From Eubacteriales bacterium (GTDB taxonomy: Bacteria > Bacillota > Clostridia > Lachnospirales > Lachnospiraceae): 41,073 nt of DNA. The position numbers were made by a program, and so were the translations under genes. The stretch spans positions 1 through 41,073 of the forward strand of contig JAUNOP010000021.1 in the NCBI GenBank assembly GCA_030537135.1. Reading direction: 5' to 3'. Below the pieces are notes generated by a model. The model saw only the letters and a program-made list of their open reading frames with translations. It searched no databases and was not told the DNA's origin. Positions 34,187-41,073 of this stretch are shown one piece after another. Position 1 is the stretch's first letter. Each line of letters opens with the position of its first letter.

Positions 34187-35383
34187 CTATTCAAAGGTTA
34201 TTTCTCCGTAGGCAATCCCAGAATTCAGGGCCATATTGTGACGCTCTGCCAGCTCATGAACAGTTACCAGGTCGTAGCCTGCCTCAATCAGCATGGGAAT
34301 AAGGGTTTCCACAGCCTCTGCGGTTTCCTCGTAAATTTCATGCATAAGAATAATGGAACCATCTCTGACATTCTGTGCAGCGGACAGAATCGTCTGCTCA
34401 GGGTCTCTTGTCTTCCAGTCCAGTGTATCAATGGACCAGAGAACCATAGGAGTCTCAGTGGAAGAGGCGACAAAATCATTAAAGGCTCCATAAGGCGGGC
34501 GCAGAACCGTAGCCTTGTGTCCGACAAGCTTTTCAAGCTCAGCATCTGTATCATTGATTTCACTGGCAATCTCCTGGGCGGTGAGCTTGGTCAGGTCGGC
34601 ATGATGATAGGTATGATTGCCAAGCTCGCATCCCAAAGCGTCCATACGCTTCACCTGTTCAGGGAAATTCGGAATTAATTCACCAAGCATAAAGAAGGTT
34701 GCTTTGGCATGGTTGGCCTCCAGACAATCAAGGATTCTGTCTGCATATTGTCCGGGACCGTCATCAAATGTAATTGCGATTGACGGCTTGCTTCCATCCG
34801 GATTTGGAACTGCCTTTGCAGGAAATTCGATTTGCTCCGGCTGTTCTGGAACAGGAGTCGGAGTCGGCTCCGCGTATCCTTCCATTGTTCCGTTTTCTGC
34901 AAAAAGGTAGACTCTTCCATCAATAGGAATCTTTCCTGTCTGCATGATTCCGTCTTCATCAAAGTAATAACGCTTTCCATTATGATTCAGCCAGCCGGTC
35001 AGCATAATACCCTTGGTATTAAAATAATAAATATGACCGTCTGTATCATAAAACCACCCGGTAATGGGGGTATCATTCACCTCAAAGTACCAGCTGCCCC
35101 CAACAGGAACCCACTCTCCCTCATAGGCTTCAGGTGAGATGTAGGGCTCATCAGAAGAAGTGCTGTCTGCAGGCACCTGATTGGAAGAGATATTGGTGCT
35201 TGGCTTATTTTGAGCTGAGTCGGACGGAGAAGTCTTGTTTTCTTTGGCATCTTTTGTATCAACAGTATTAGAATAGGAAGCCATATCAGAAGAAGACTGC
35301 TCCAAAAATACGCCGGATGTCAGACACAAAAGTATGGTCAAAATCACCAGTAAAGGATTGGTATGCTTCTTCTCTCCTGACAT
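34187..35383 (-). CDS. polysaccharide deacetylase with cell-wall-binding repeats
   Basis: 398 residues. An N-terminal membrane or signal helix (PLLVILTILLCLTSGVFL) leads to a Ser/Thr-rich linker. Three choline-binding-type repeats follow (WYFEVNDTPITGWFYDTDG, IYYFNTKGIMLTGW, RYYFDEDGIMQTG), then a TPTPVP linker. The NodB domain has TFDDGPGQ (catalytic Asp and metal Asp), HTYHHADL (two metal His), RPPYGAFND and LMHEI. It probably deacetylates peptidoglycan or a surface glycan on the outer face. The start at 35383 has AAGGAG 7 bp upstream on the minus strand; an ATG at 35389 is too close to it. Confidence 0.92.
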   Translation of the reverse strand: MSGEKKHTNPLLVILTILLCLTSGVFLEQSSSDMASYSNTVDTKDAKENKTSPSDSAQNKPSTNISSNQVPADSTSSDEPYISPEAYEGEWVPVGGSWYFEVNDTPITGWFYDTDGHIYYFNTKGIMLTGWLNHNGKRYYFDEDGIMQTGKIPIDGRVYLFAENGTMEGYAEPTPTPVPEQPEQIEFPAKAVPNPDGSKPSIAITFDDGPGQYADRILDCLEANHAKATFFMLGELIPNFPEQVKRMDALGCELGNHTYHHADLTKLTAQEIASEINDTDAELEKLVGHKATVLRPPYGAFNDFVASSTETPMVLWSIDTLDWKTRDPEQTILSAAQNVRDGSIILMHEIYEETAEAVETLIPMLIEAGYDLVTVHELAERHNMALNSGIAYGEITFE

Positions 35384-35555
35384 TCTCATTCTCCTTAACA
35401 TTCAAAACTGCATTTACATCATAACGTGAAAAGCAAAAAAACACAATAGAGAAATCGGTTTTTTTGTCAAATGCTGTTACTCCAAAGAAATTGCTCTGAA
35501 CACAGTGAACGGCAATACCAAAAGAGCGCTGTCCTTATTTTTCTGAGACTGCTGG

Positions 35556-35584
35556 TTGAAATCATGGAAAAAAAAGAATATAAT
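35556..35584 (+). promoter_or_regulatory. rluF promoter, predicted leaderless
   Basis: TTGAAA (35556-35561), a 17-bp spacer and TATAAT (35579-35584). The first start codon that fits the protein family is ATG at 35591, seven bases after the -10, where initiation itself is expected. Confidence 0.7.
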
Positions 35585-35590
35585 GAGACA

Positions 35591-36532
35591 ATGAATGAAA
35601 AACAGACAATCCGATTAAACAAATATATCAGCGACGCGGGAATCTGCTCCAGAAGAGAAGCTGACAGACTGATAGAGGCAGGAAAGGTCCTGGTGGACGG
35701 CGCCCCAGCTATGTGCGGGCAGAAAGTGACAGAAGAACAGAGAGTAGAGATAAATGGAAAGCAAATAAAGCCGCAGGAGAGAAAGCTTCTCCTTCTTTTT
35801 CATAAACCAAGGGGCATTGTATGTACAGCAGAGAGGAGAAAGGGACAGATAAATGTGGAGCAATACCTGAAGTACCCGGTCAGAGTCACCTATGTGGGAA
35901 GACTGGACAAGGATTCAGAGGGACTTTTGCTTCTTACTAACTGCGGAGATATCATCAATAAAATCATGCGAAGTGCAAACCATCATGAAAAGGAATATCT
36001 GGTTCAGGTTGACCGTCCTGTGACAGACGAATTTATAAGGGGAATGGCAGGAGGAGTTCCCATACTGGATACAGTCACAAGAAGCTGCAGGGTAGAGAAA
36101 ATTGCAGCAGATTCGTTCCGAATTGTACTGACACAGGGGCTTAACCGGCAGATTCGCCGTATGTGTGAGTATTTTGGCTATCAGGTGAAAACTCTCAAGA
36201 GAGTGCGCATCATGCATTTTTCTCTGGGAGATCTGCCGAGAGGAGGCATTAGAGAGGCAACAGAGGAGGAATGGGAGCAGCTTTTGAGAGACATTGCCCA
36301 TTCTTCCAATACAACGGTAATAGAAGCAGGAGGAAGGTATGCAGGCAAAGGCATTAAGCAAACTGAAGGAACTCACAGACCGCCTGAAGGAAGCGGCAAG
36401 GGCTTATTATCAGGAAGACCGGGAAATCATGAGCAACCGAGAGTACGATGCTCTGTACGACAGACTAAAGGAGCTGGAGGAGGAGACAGGAACCGTTCTG
36501 GCAGGAAGCCCGACAATCAGCGTAGGGTATGA
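35591..36532 (+). CDS. rluF: RluF-like 23S rRNA pseudouridine synthase with out-of-frame 3' tail
   Basis: 313 residues. The S4 domain (RLNKYISDAGICSRREADRLI) precedes the RsuA/RluB/RluF catalytic core with KPRGIVCT, the Asp motif GRLDKDSEGLLLLTN, KEYLVQVDRPV and GLNRQIRRMCEYFGY. RluF-type enzymes modify U2604 in E. coli 23S rRNA; the site here is inferred. The start at 35591 fits both family and promoter. The family homology ends near WEQLLRDIA (about 36300); the last 75 residues are Gly/Arg/Pro-rich and overlap ligA by 194 bp in another frame, which looks like frameshifted readthrough. TAA-TAG at 36318-36323 in the ligA frame would be the natural end. Confidence 0.88.
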   Translation: MNEKQTIRLNKYISDAGICSRREADRLIEAGKVLVDGAPAMCGQKVTEEQRVEINGKQIKPQERKLLLLFHKPRGIVCTAERRKGQINVEQYLKYPVRVTYVGRLDKDSEGLLLLTNCGDIINKIMRSANHHEKEYLVQVDRPVTDEFIRGMAGGVPILDTVTRSCRVEKIAADSFRIVLTQGLNRQIRRMCEYFGYQVKTLKRVRIMHFSLGDLPRGGIREATEEEWEQLLRDIAHSSNTTVIEAGGRYAGKGIKQTEGTHRPPEGSGKGLLSGRPGNHEQPRVRCSVRQTKGAGGGDRNRSGRKPDNQRRV

Positions 36533-38297
36533 GGCAGTTGAACAGCTTCCAAAGGAGGCGCATGAGAGTCCCATGCTTTCCCTGGATAAAACAAAAGACA
36601 GAGAGGCTCTCCGGGAATTCATAGGAGAGCATAAGACACTGCTGTCCTGGAAACTGGACGGACTTACCATTGTACTGACCTATGAACAGGGAATCCTTGC
36701 TAAGGCTGTCACCAGAGGAAACGGGATAATTGGCGAGGTCATCACCAATAATGCGCGGGTATTCAAAAATCTTCCTCTGAGGATTCCTTATAAGGGAAAG
36801 CTTGTCCTGAGAGGAGAGGCTATTATTACTTATTCTGATTTTGAGAAGATTAATAAGACCATAGAGGAGGCAGAGGCGCGCTATAAGAATCCCAGAAATC
36901 TGTGCAGCGGTTCTGTGAGACAGCTGAACAATCAGATTACTGCTGAGAGAAATGTGCGTTTTTATGCATTTTCTCTTGTGTCTGCACAGGGGGAGGATTT
37001 TGAAAATTCCAGAGAAAAGCAGATGGAATGGCTGACAGCGCAGGGATTTCAAACTGTAGAGTATCACATGATCACAGGGGAGACCCTGGATGAGGCAATG
37101 GAATATTTCAGTCAGGCTGTGAACAGCAATGATTTTCCGTCTGATGGCCTGGTGGCGCTCTATGATGATATTGCATATGGAGAGTCTCTGGGAAGTACAG
37201 CGAAGTTTCCGAGAAATTCCCTTGCCTTTAAGTGGAAGGATGAAATAAAAGACACCACGCTTTTGGAGATAGAATGGAGTCCGTCAAGAACAGGTCTCAT
37301 TAATCCTGTGGCCATTTTTGAACCAGTAGAGCTGGAAGGAAGTACTGTGAGCAGAGCAAGCGTGCATAATGTAAGTATTGTCAGAGACCTGGAGCTTGGT
37401 ATTGGCGATACGATTCAGGTATATAAAGCAAATATGATTATTCCCCAGATTGCGGAAAATCTTACAAGGAGCAGAAGCCTTGTAATTCCGGATATCTGCC
37501 CTGCCTGCCAGCAGCCCTCTTCCATTAAAAAAGAAAATGACGTAGAGGTTTTGTGCTGCACAAATCCAGATTGTCCGGCAAAAAAAATAAAAGCCTTTGC
37601 CCTGTTTGCAAGCAGGAACGCCATGAATATTGACGGCCTTTCAGAGGCTACCCTGGAAAAATTTATAGCCAGAGGATTTATCCACGATTTTGGAGATATC
37701 TTTGAAATTCAAAGGTTTCGGGAGCAGATTGTGGAGATGGAGGGATTTGGAGAAAAATCCTTTGAGAATCTTATGGAAAGTCTGGAAAAGGCTCGTCACA
37801 CAACGCCTTCAAGGCTGCTTTATGCCCTTGGGATACCGGGAATCGGAGCTGCAAATGCAAAGCTTATCTGTGGGCAGTTTGATAATTCACTGGAGGAAAT
37901 TCAGCAGGCAGATCAGGAGACACTGGGCGAAGTCGAAGGAATCGGGCCTGTTCTGGCAGGCAGTGTGTGGGAATATTTTCATAATTCGGAAAACTGCCAG
38001 AGGCTGGCACATTTACTGACACATTTGGAGCTTGAAAAAGAGAAGAAAACCGGGGATCAGCCTTTAGAGGGCCTTAGCTTTGTTATTACAGGAAGTGTGC
38101 AGCATTTTGCAAATCGCGGCCAAATGAAAGAGAGAATTGAAGAGCTGGGAGGAAAGGTAACGGGCTCTGTTACGCGAAAAACCAGTTATCTGATTAATAA
38201 TGATACAGCATCAAATTCATCAAAGAATAAAAAAGCAAAAGAATTGGGAATTCCGGTAATATCAGAAGAGGATTTCCTGAAAATGACGGAGGAATAA
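36339..38297 (+). CDS. ligA: NAD-dependent DNA ligase
   Basis: 652 residues, essential for replication and repair. The N-terminal NAD-binding domain (YYQEDREIMSNREYDALYD) leads to the adenylation domain with the KLDG nucleophile Lys (SWKLDGLTIV), TRGNGIIGEVIT and PSDGLVALYDD. An OB fold follows, then a Cys4 zinc finger (CPAC and CCTNPDC), helix-hairpin-helix repeats (IPGIGAANAKL, VEGIGPVLAGSV) and a BRCT domain (LSFVITGSVQ). It is a diverged LigA, with DGLV instead of DGVV. AGGAGG precedes the start. It overlaps rluF by 194 bp and is followed 3 bp later by metA. Confidence 0.95.
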   Translation: MQAKALSKLKELTDRLKEAARAYYQEDREIMSNREYDALYDRLKELEEETGTVLAGSPTISVGYEAVEQLPKEAHESPMLSLDKTKDREALREFIGEHKTLLSWKLDGLTIVLTYEQGILAKAVTRGNGIIGEVITNNARVFKNLPLRIPYKGKLVLRGEAIITYSDFEKINKTIEEAEARYKNPRNLCSGSVRQLNNQITAERNVRFYAFSLVSAQGEDFENSREKQMEWLTAQGFQTVEYHMITGETLDEAMEYFSQAVNSNDFPSDGLVALYDDIAYGESLGSTAKFPRNSLAFKWKDEIKDTTLLEIEWSPSRTGLINPVAIFEPVELEGSTVSRASVHNVSIVRDLELGIGDTIQVYKANMIIPQIAENLTRSRSLVIPDICPACQQPSSIKKENDVEVLCCTNPDCPAKKIKAFALFASRNAMNIDGLSEATLEKFIARGFIHDFGDIFEIQRFREQIVEMEGFGEKSFENLMESLEKARHTTPSRLLYALGIPGIGAANAKLICGQFDNSLEEIQQADQETLGEVEGIGPVLAGSVWEYFHNSENCQRLAHLLTHLELEKEKKTGDQPLEGLSFVITGSVQHFANRGQMKERIEELGGKVTGSVTRKTSYLINNDTASNSSKNKKAKELGIPVISEEDFLKMTEE

Positions 38298-38300
38298 AAA

Positions 38301-39233
38301 ATGCCTGTTAAAATTCAAAGTAATTTACCTGTAAAAGAAATTCTGGAAAGAGAAAATATTTTTGTGATGGATGAAAACCGTGCCTTGCATCAGGATATTC
38401 GTCCTATTCACATTGCTATTTTGAATCTGATGCCTCTCAAGGAAGAGACAGAGCTTCAGCTTCTTCGTTCTCTCTCCAACACGCCCCTTCAGATTGATGT
38501 TACCTTTTTGGCAGTGGCAAGCCATGAGGCAAAAAATACGTCTGTGAGCCATCTGAACAAATTTTATCAGACCTTTTCAGATGTAAGAGAAAGAAAATTC
38601 GACGGAATGATCATCACAGGTGCGCCTGTGGAGCAGATGGAATTTGAAGAAGTGGATTACTGGCAGGAGCTGGTGGAGATCATGGATTGGACAGATGAGC
38701 ATGTCACCTCCACTATTTATCTGTGCTGGGCTGCTCAGGCAGGTCTTTACCATCACTATGGTCTTCAGAAAAGAAAGCTGGAGGGTAAAATGTTCGGCCT
38801 TTTCTGGCATAAGGTGCTGAATCGTAAGATTCCGCTTGTCAGAGGCTTTGACGATATGTTTTTGGCTCCTCATTCCCGTCACACAGAAGTTCCTATTGAG
38901 GCAATTCATGCATGTAAGGAATTGACAGTTCTGGCAGAATCTGACGAGGCAGGTCTTTTTCTTGCCATGGCTGAGGAAGGGCGCAGGATTTTTGTGATGG
39001 GTCATCCAGAGTATGACAGAATTACTCTTGACGGGGAATACAAGAGGGATGTGAGCAAAAATCTCCCTATTGAGATACCTAAGAACTATTATCCAGATAA
39101 TGATCCTGCCTGCAAGCCTCTTTTGATGTGGAGAGCACATGCCAATAACCTTTATACAAACTGGCTGAACTATTATGTGTATCAGACAACACCCTACGAC
39201 CTTCAGGGAACGCCGGATTTTACCAGTATTTAA
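38301..39233 (+). CDS. metA: homoserine O-acetyltransferase (MetA family)
   Basis: 310 residues, first step of methionine synthesis from homoserine. Catalytic Cys142 is in YLCWAAQAGLYHHYG, with the His segment LAPHSRHTEV and the Glu in FVMGHPEYD. Residue 111 is Glu (TGAPVE), which in MetA proteins is linked to acetyl-CoA use, while Gly at this place gives succinyl-CoA use. I therefore call it an acetyltransferase. GGAGG precedes the start, and it follows ligA by 3 bp. The stop codon lies inside the 75-bp palindrome of element A copy 3, which may serve as its terminator. Confidence 0.96.
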   Translation: MPVKIQSNLPVKEILERENIFVMDENRALHQDIRPIHIAILNLMPLKEETELQLLRSLSNTPLQIDVTFLAVASHEAKNTSVSHLNKFYQTFSDVRERKFDGMIITGAPVEQMEFEEVDYWQELVEIMDWTDEHVTSTIYLCWAAQAGLYHHYGLQKRKLEGKMFGLFWHKVLNRKIPLVRGFDDMFLAPHSRHTEVPIEAIHACKELTVLAESDEAGLFLAMAEEGRRIFVMGHPEYDRITLDGEYKRDVSKNLPIEIPKNYYPDNDPACKPLLMWRAHANNLYTNWLNYYVYQTTPYDLQGTPDFTSI

Positions 39234-39302
39234 CATATCAAGCAAGTCCACCGCTTATTTCTCTGCGAAATTGAAGCGGGAGACTTGCTTGATACGTTAA
39301 AT
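39228..39302. repeat. repeat element A, short palindromic copy 3 (75 bp)
   Basis: ATTTAACATATCAAGCAAGTC at the left and its near-exact inverse (ending GATACGTTAAAT) at the right enclose CCGCTT/AAGCGG and ATTTC/GAAAT arms, so the whole unit is one long hairpin. Its reverse complement matches the first 52 bp of copies 1 and 2 almost exactly. It lies between convergent genes, overlapping the metA stop, so it may end transcription from both sides. The stated left arm is given by position 39228-39247. Confidence 0.85.
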
Positions 39303-39309
39303 GAGGATA

Positions 39310-39507
39310 TTATACCCGGTAAGCGACCAGCGCGACCTTTTCGCCGGTCTCTTTCTGGATTTCCTGTTCCAGTTCTGTGATTTTTCTACAGCAGTCCTCA
39401 GTAAGGTCTGCATAGGTATCGTCTATTTCCATTTCCCTTGCCATGCGCTCGGCGGCAGATTTGCAGGAAAGTGGAAGATGAGTAACAGTTGAATAAATGT
39501 CAGCCAT
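39310..39507 (-). CDS. 65-residue acidic protein of unknown function
   Basis: I do not recognise a family. The protein (MADIYSTVTHLPLSCKSAAE at the start) has a helical, acidic middle (AREMEIDDTYADLTEDCCRK) and a charged C-terminal helix (ITELEQEIQKETGEKVALVA). It contains three cysteines and no membrane helix. It is judged real because AGGAGG lies exactly 8 bp before the ATG at 39507. It converges on metA with element A copy 3 between the two genes. Confidence 0.72.
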   Translation of the reverse strand: MADIYSTVTHLPLSCKSAAERMAREMEIDDTYADLTEDCCRKITELEQEIQKETGEKVALVAYRV

Positions 39508-39596
39508 AATGAGCACCTCCTCTTTGAGGTAGTATGCACAGGATACAATAAATTATGAGTCAGACGAAAAAACACAGGCAGCAAAATTCCATGGAA

Positions 39597-39718
39597 GACT
39601 ACCTACCTTGAAGGTGCTTTCGTGCCTCTGGCACGAAAAGCCAGAGATAAGCGGTGAGAAATGCGGCTGAATGTAGCATTTCTGTGTATCGCAAAGCACA
39701 TTGCTGTGAACAGCAGTG
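39597..39718 (-). mobile_element. element B, decayed inverted copy
   Basis: Read on the minus strand, it follows element B (18647-18788) through CACAGAAAT, the GCGGCATTTC-like arm and GGCACGAAA, with roughly two thirds of positions matching. The inverted terminal repeats have decayed: GTGAAC is kept at 39706-39711 but the GTAAC end is lost. No target duplication is seen. Confidence 0.65.
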
Positions 39719-39722
39719 TTAT

Positions 39723-39996
39723 TTATGTGAAAAGGCTGTGAAAAAATGACGGAATTCTTGCACTTTTTTTAAAATGAGAGTAAAATGTTAAGAGCAAATA
39801 ACAAATTGCGAATGTGTCCCTTTAAAAATATAAGAAGTCTGCGCAGCCTTGGCGCGGTTTGAGAGGCTTATGCCGGGATGGGCAAAGAAAATTTGATTTG
39901 CTATCCCATTCAGGCGTCAATCTGTTCAGCCGGATAATTTCCGTATGACGCACTCTGTTAAATTATTAGGTACAAGTTCAAAGAATGGAGACTGTT
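39723..39996 (+). other. intergenic region with a long imperfect hairpin, possibly structured RNA
   Basis: No coding sequence is seen. A nested stem is visible at about 39855-39923: GGTTTGA with TCAATC (one bulge), GCC with GGC, GGAT with ATCC and GCAAA with TTTGC. A G/C-rich GCGCAGCCTTGGCGCGG precedes it. It ends close to the PF00882 gene. I could not assign it to a named riboswitch or to 6S RNA. Confidence 0.35.
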
Positions 39997-40593
39997 ATGA
40001 GAAAGAAATCACATATTTTAGTGGCCAGATATCTTGCTGACCAGATGCCGGGAGCTGTCAGTTTGCAGATGCATAGAAAGGCTTTTTGCCTGGGAAGCAT
40101 TCTTCCTGACATTCAACCCTCTTTTGTGACAAAGCGTCACGAGTTTTCTACAACTTTTGAGGAAGTTCAGGAGAAAATCAGGAGACTGACGGCAGATATG
40201 AATGCGTTCAGAATATCAAAAGACAGGGTATATTGGCGCAGATTGGGAGAGATTATTCATTATATTGCGGATTATTTTACATTTCCTCATAACGCTCACT
40301 ATACGGGTACACTTCTTGAACATACGCACTATGAGAAGGAATTGAAGGACAGACTGAAAGCATGTATAAATAGTGGTGATGCCGCTATTTATACCAGGAC
40401 AGCCCTTGATTTTAACAGTGCAAAGGAACTAATTGATTTTATCAGAAAAAGTCATGAACTATATGTGAAAAAAGCCAGAAATGTATTAGAAGACATTGAT
40501 TTTATTCTGACTGTGTGTTACCAGACAGTACAGGGAATGTTTCGGCTTATTCAAAAGTGCTGTGGCTACACGTATGCTATGAACGGTAACTAA
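39997..40593 (+). CDS. zinc-dependent phospholipase C family protein (PF00882-like)
   Basis: 198 residues. The N-terminal HILVARYLADQMPG, then HRKAFCLGSILPDIQPSF, RRLGEIIHYIADYFTFPHN and LLEHTHYEKEL give the spaced His and Asp residues of the zinc-dependent phospholipase C/S1-P1-like fold. There is no signal peptide, so it is probably cytoplasmic, unlike secreted toxins of the wider family; its substrate is unknown. The start at 39997 has GGAG 6 bp upstream. The last codons (MNGN) use a sequence, ATGAACGGTAAC, close to the terminal repeat of element B, perhaps by chance. Confidence 0.78.
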   Translation: MRKKSHILVARYLADQMPGAVSLQMHRKAFCLGSILPDIQPSFVTKRHEFSTTFEEVQEKIRRLTADMNAFRISKDRVYWRRLGEIIHYIADYFTFPHNAHYTGTLLEHTHYEKELKDRLKACINSGDAAIYTRTALDFNSAKELIDFIRKSHELYVKKARNVLEDIDFILTVCYQTVQGMFRLIQKCCGYTYAMNGN

Positions 40594-40614
40594 AGCAGAC
40601 CATGGACGATATAT

Positions 40615-40643
40615 TTGCGTTTGTGCTTGTTCTATGATACAAT
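40615..40643 (+). promoter_or_regulatory. promoter of the last gene
   Basis: TTGCGT (40615-40620), a 17-bp spacer and TACAAT (40638-40643), about 86 bp before the start codon. The -35 is weak. Confidence 0.5.
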
Positions 40644-40670
40644 AAAAGGCGGTAATGTACGTGTAAGAAA

Positions 40671-40728
40671 CAGTTCTTTGAATAAGGGGATATAAGAACT
40701 GCTGACAGCAGAAGGGAGTTCTTTTTTT
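40671..40728 (+). promoter_or_regulatory. attenuator-like leader with two exclusive hairpins
   Basis: CAGTTCTT (40671-40678) pairs perfectly with AAGAACTG (40694-40701). The same AAGAACT (40694-40700) can pair instead with AGTTCTT (40717-40723), which is followed by more T residues. The first fold would prevent the second, terminator-like one. The terminator arm also encloses the GAAGGGAG ribosome site just before the ATG. Confidence 0.6.
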
Positions 40729-41073
40729 ATGAAAAACCGATATCTAACCAGGGTTTTGTGCATTACGCTGGCTTCCACCATGGTCACACCGAATGTGCTG
40801 GCTGCTTCGGCAGAGGAAGGGGCGAGTGTGCTGACCTCAGAAGCAGACAACTATACAGAATTTATGGATTCAATGGCAGATTCGGATGAGTCTTTGGCAG
40901 ACAATCCTACTCAGGAAATAATACCTGCAGAACCACCGACACCTCAGGAACCGGAGAATACTCCGGCAGCAGAGGAGACGTCAACACCAGAGAAACCCTC
41001 GGGACCAGAGGAGACGCCAATACCAGAGGAAATCCCAGTGGCATCTTTTGGGCGTGCTGTACGATCAGGATAC
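40729..41073 (+). CDS. N-terminal part of a secreted surface protein (cut by window end)
   Basis: 115 residues without a stop. The signal peptide is MKNRYLTRVLCITLASTMVT followed by PNVLAASAEE, with likely cleavage after AASA. Then comes an acidic stretch (DNYTEFMDSMADSDESLAD) and a Pro/Glu/Thr-rich linker (TPQEPENTPAAEETSTPEKP), the usual N-terminal spacer of large wall-bound proteins. GGGAG lies 10 bp upstream. The functional domains are outside the window, so the product cannot be named. Confidence 0.8.
   Translation, partial: MKNRYLTRVLCITLASTMVTPNVLAASAEEGASVLTSEADNYTEFMDSMADSDESLADNPTQEIIPAEPPTPQEPENTPAAEETSTPEKPSGPEETPIPEEIPVASFGRAVRSGY

Noticed and set aside
39830-39985. Named riboswitch or 6S RNA
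   Set aside because: I could not match the conserved core of any class I know, so only an unassigned structure is listed.

Overview
The window looks like chromosomal DNA of an endospore-forming gut Firmicute of the family Lachnospiraceae, most likely Blautia-like. The genus is inferred from overall gene style and is not proven. Supporting signs are a sigma-G gene with a YlmC/YmxH-family sporulation gene, a FeoA-FeoA-FeoB set with a small Cys-rich FeoB partner, moderate GC, strong AGGAGG-type ribosome sites, and a SipW/camelysin-like surface cluster with a DUF5688 gene.

Layout. 1-1054: the leader-distal part of a CRISPR array (16 full 30-bp repeats plus a partial one, 16 spacers, no cas genes in view). 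1341-5091: ferrous-iron uptake operon (feoA, feoA, feoB, Cys-rich membrane peptide, atypical Fur-family regulator) with Fur-like and DtxR-like operator candidates. 5182-7121: a 47-aa acidic protein behind a possible attenuator, and a MATE exporter. 7214-14467: a three-subunit xanthine-dehydrogenase-type molybdenum hydroxylase, a secreted transglutaminase/Fn3 protein and an NhaC antiporter. 14602-16522: sigG, ylmC (inverted) and nrdR. 16699-20781: a PhoR/PhoB-type two-component system and a Na/Pi cotransporter with Pho-box-like repeats; the leader of the regulator gene is built from two repeat elements. 20853-25661: gdhA divergent from gltA, then yqeG, aroK and efp. 25955-32883: DUF5688, a SipW-type signal peptidase, three SipW-type surface proteins and an 1100-aa thioester/Cna-B protein. 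33054-36532: tRNA-Arg(CCG), an SH3b membrane protein, a polysaccharide deacetylase and an RluF-like pseudouridine synthase. 36339-39233: ligA and metA. 39310-41073: small genes, a PF00882 protein and the start of a secreted protein behind an attenuator-like leader.

How it fits together. The iron block is a self-contained regulated transporter: importer, small partners and regulator under shared operator motifs. The phosphate block pairs a low-cost phosphate importer with its probable sensor and regulator. gdhA and gltA diverge from one intergenic region and join citrate and 2-oxoglutarate supply to glutamate synthesis. The 26-33 kb block carries its own signal peptidase followed by its presumed substrates and a large adhesin-like protein, so it reads as a surface-fibre or matrix system.

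The least explained structure is in non-coding DNA. Element A has three copies (two of 163 bp and one 75-bp palindromic form) and carries an outward TTGCTT that sits 16-17 bp from a -10-like hexamer at each copy. Element B is a 142-bp MITE-like insertion with 12-bp perfect terminal inverted repeats and an 8-bp target duplication, with a decayed second copy. Both sit in the leader of the phosphate response regulator. Other unusual items are a probable leaderless rluF mRNA, a 194-bp out-of-frame rluF/ligA overlap, and two attenuator-like leaders.
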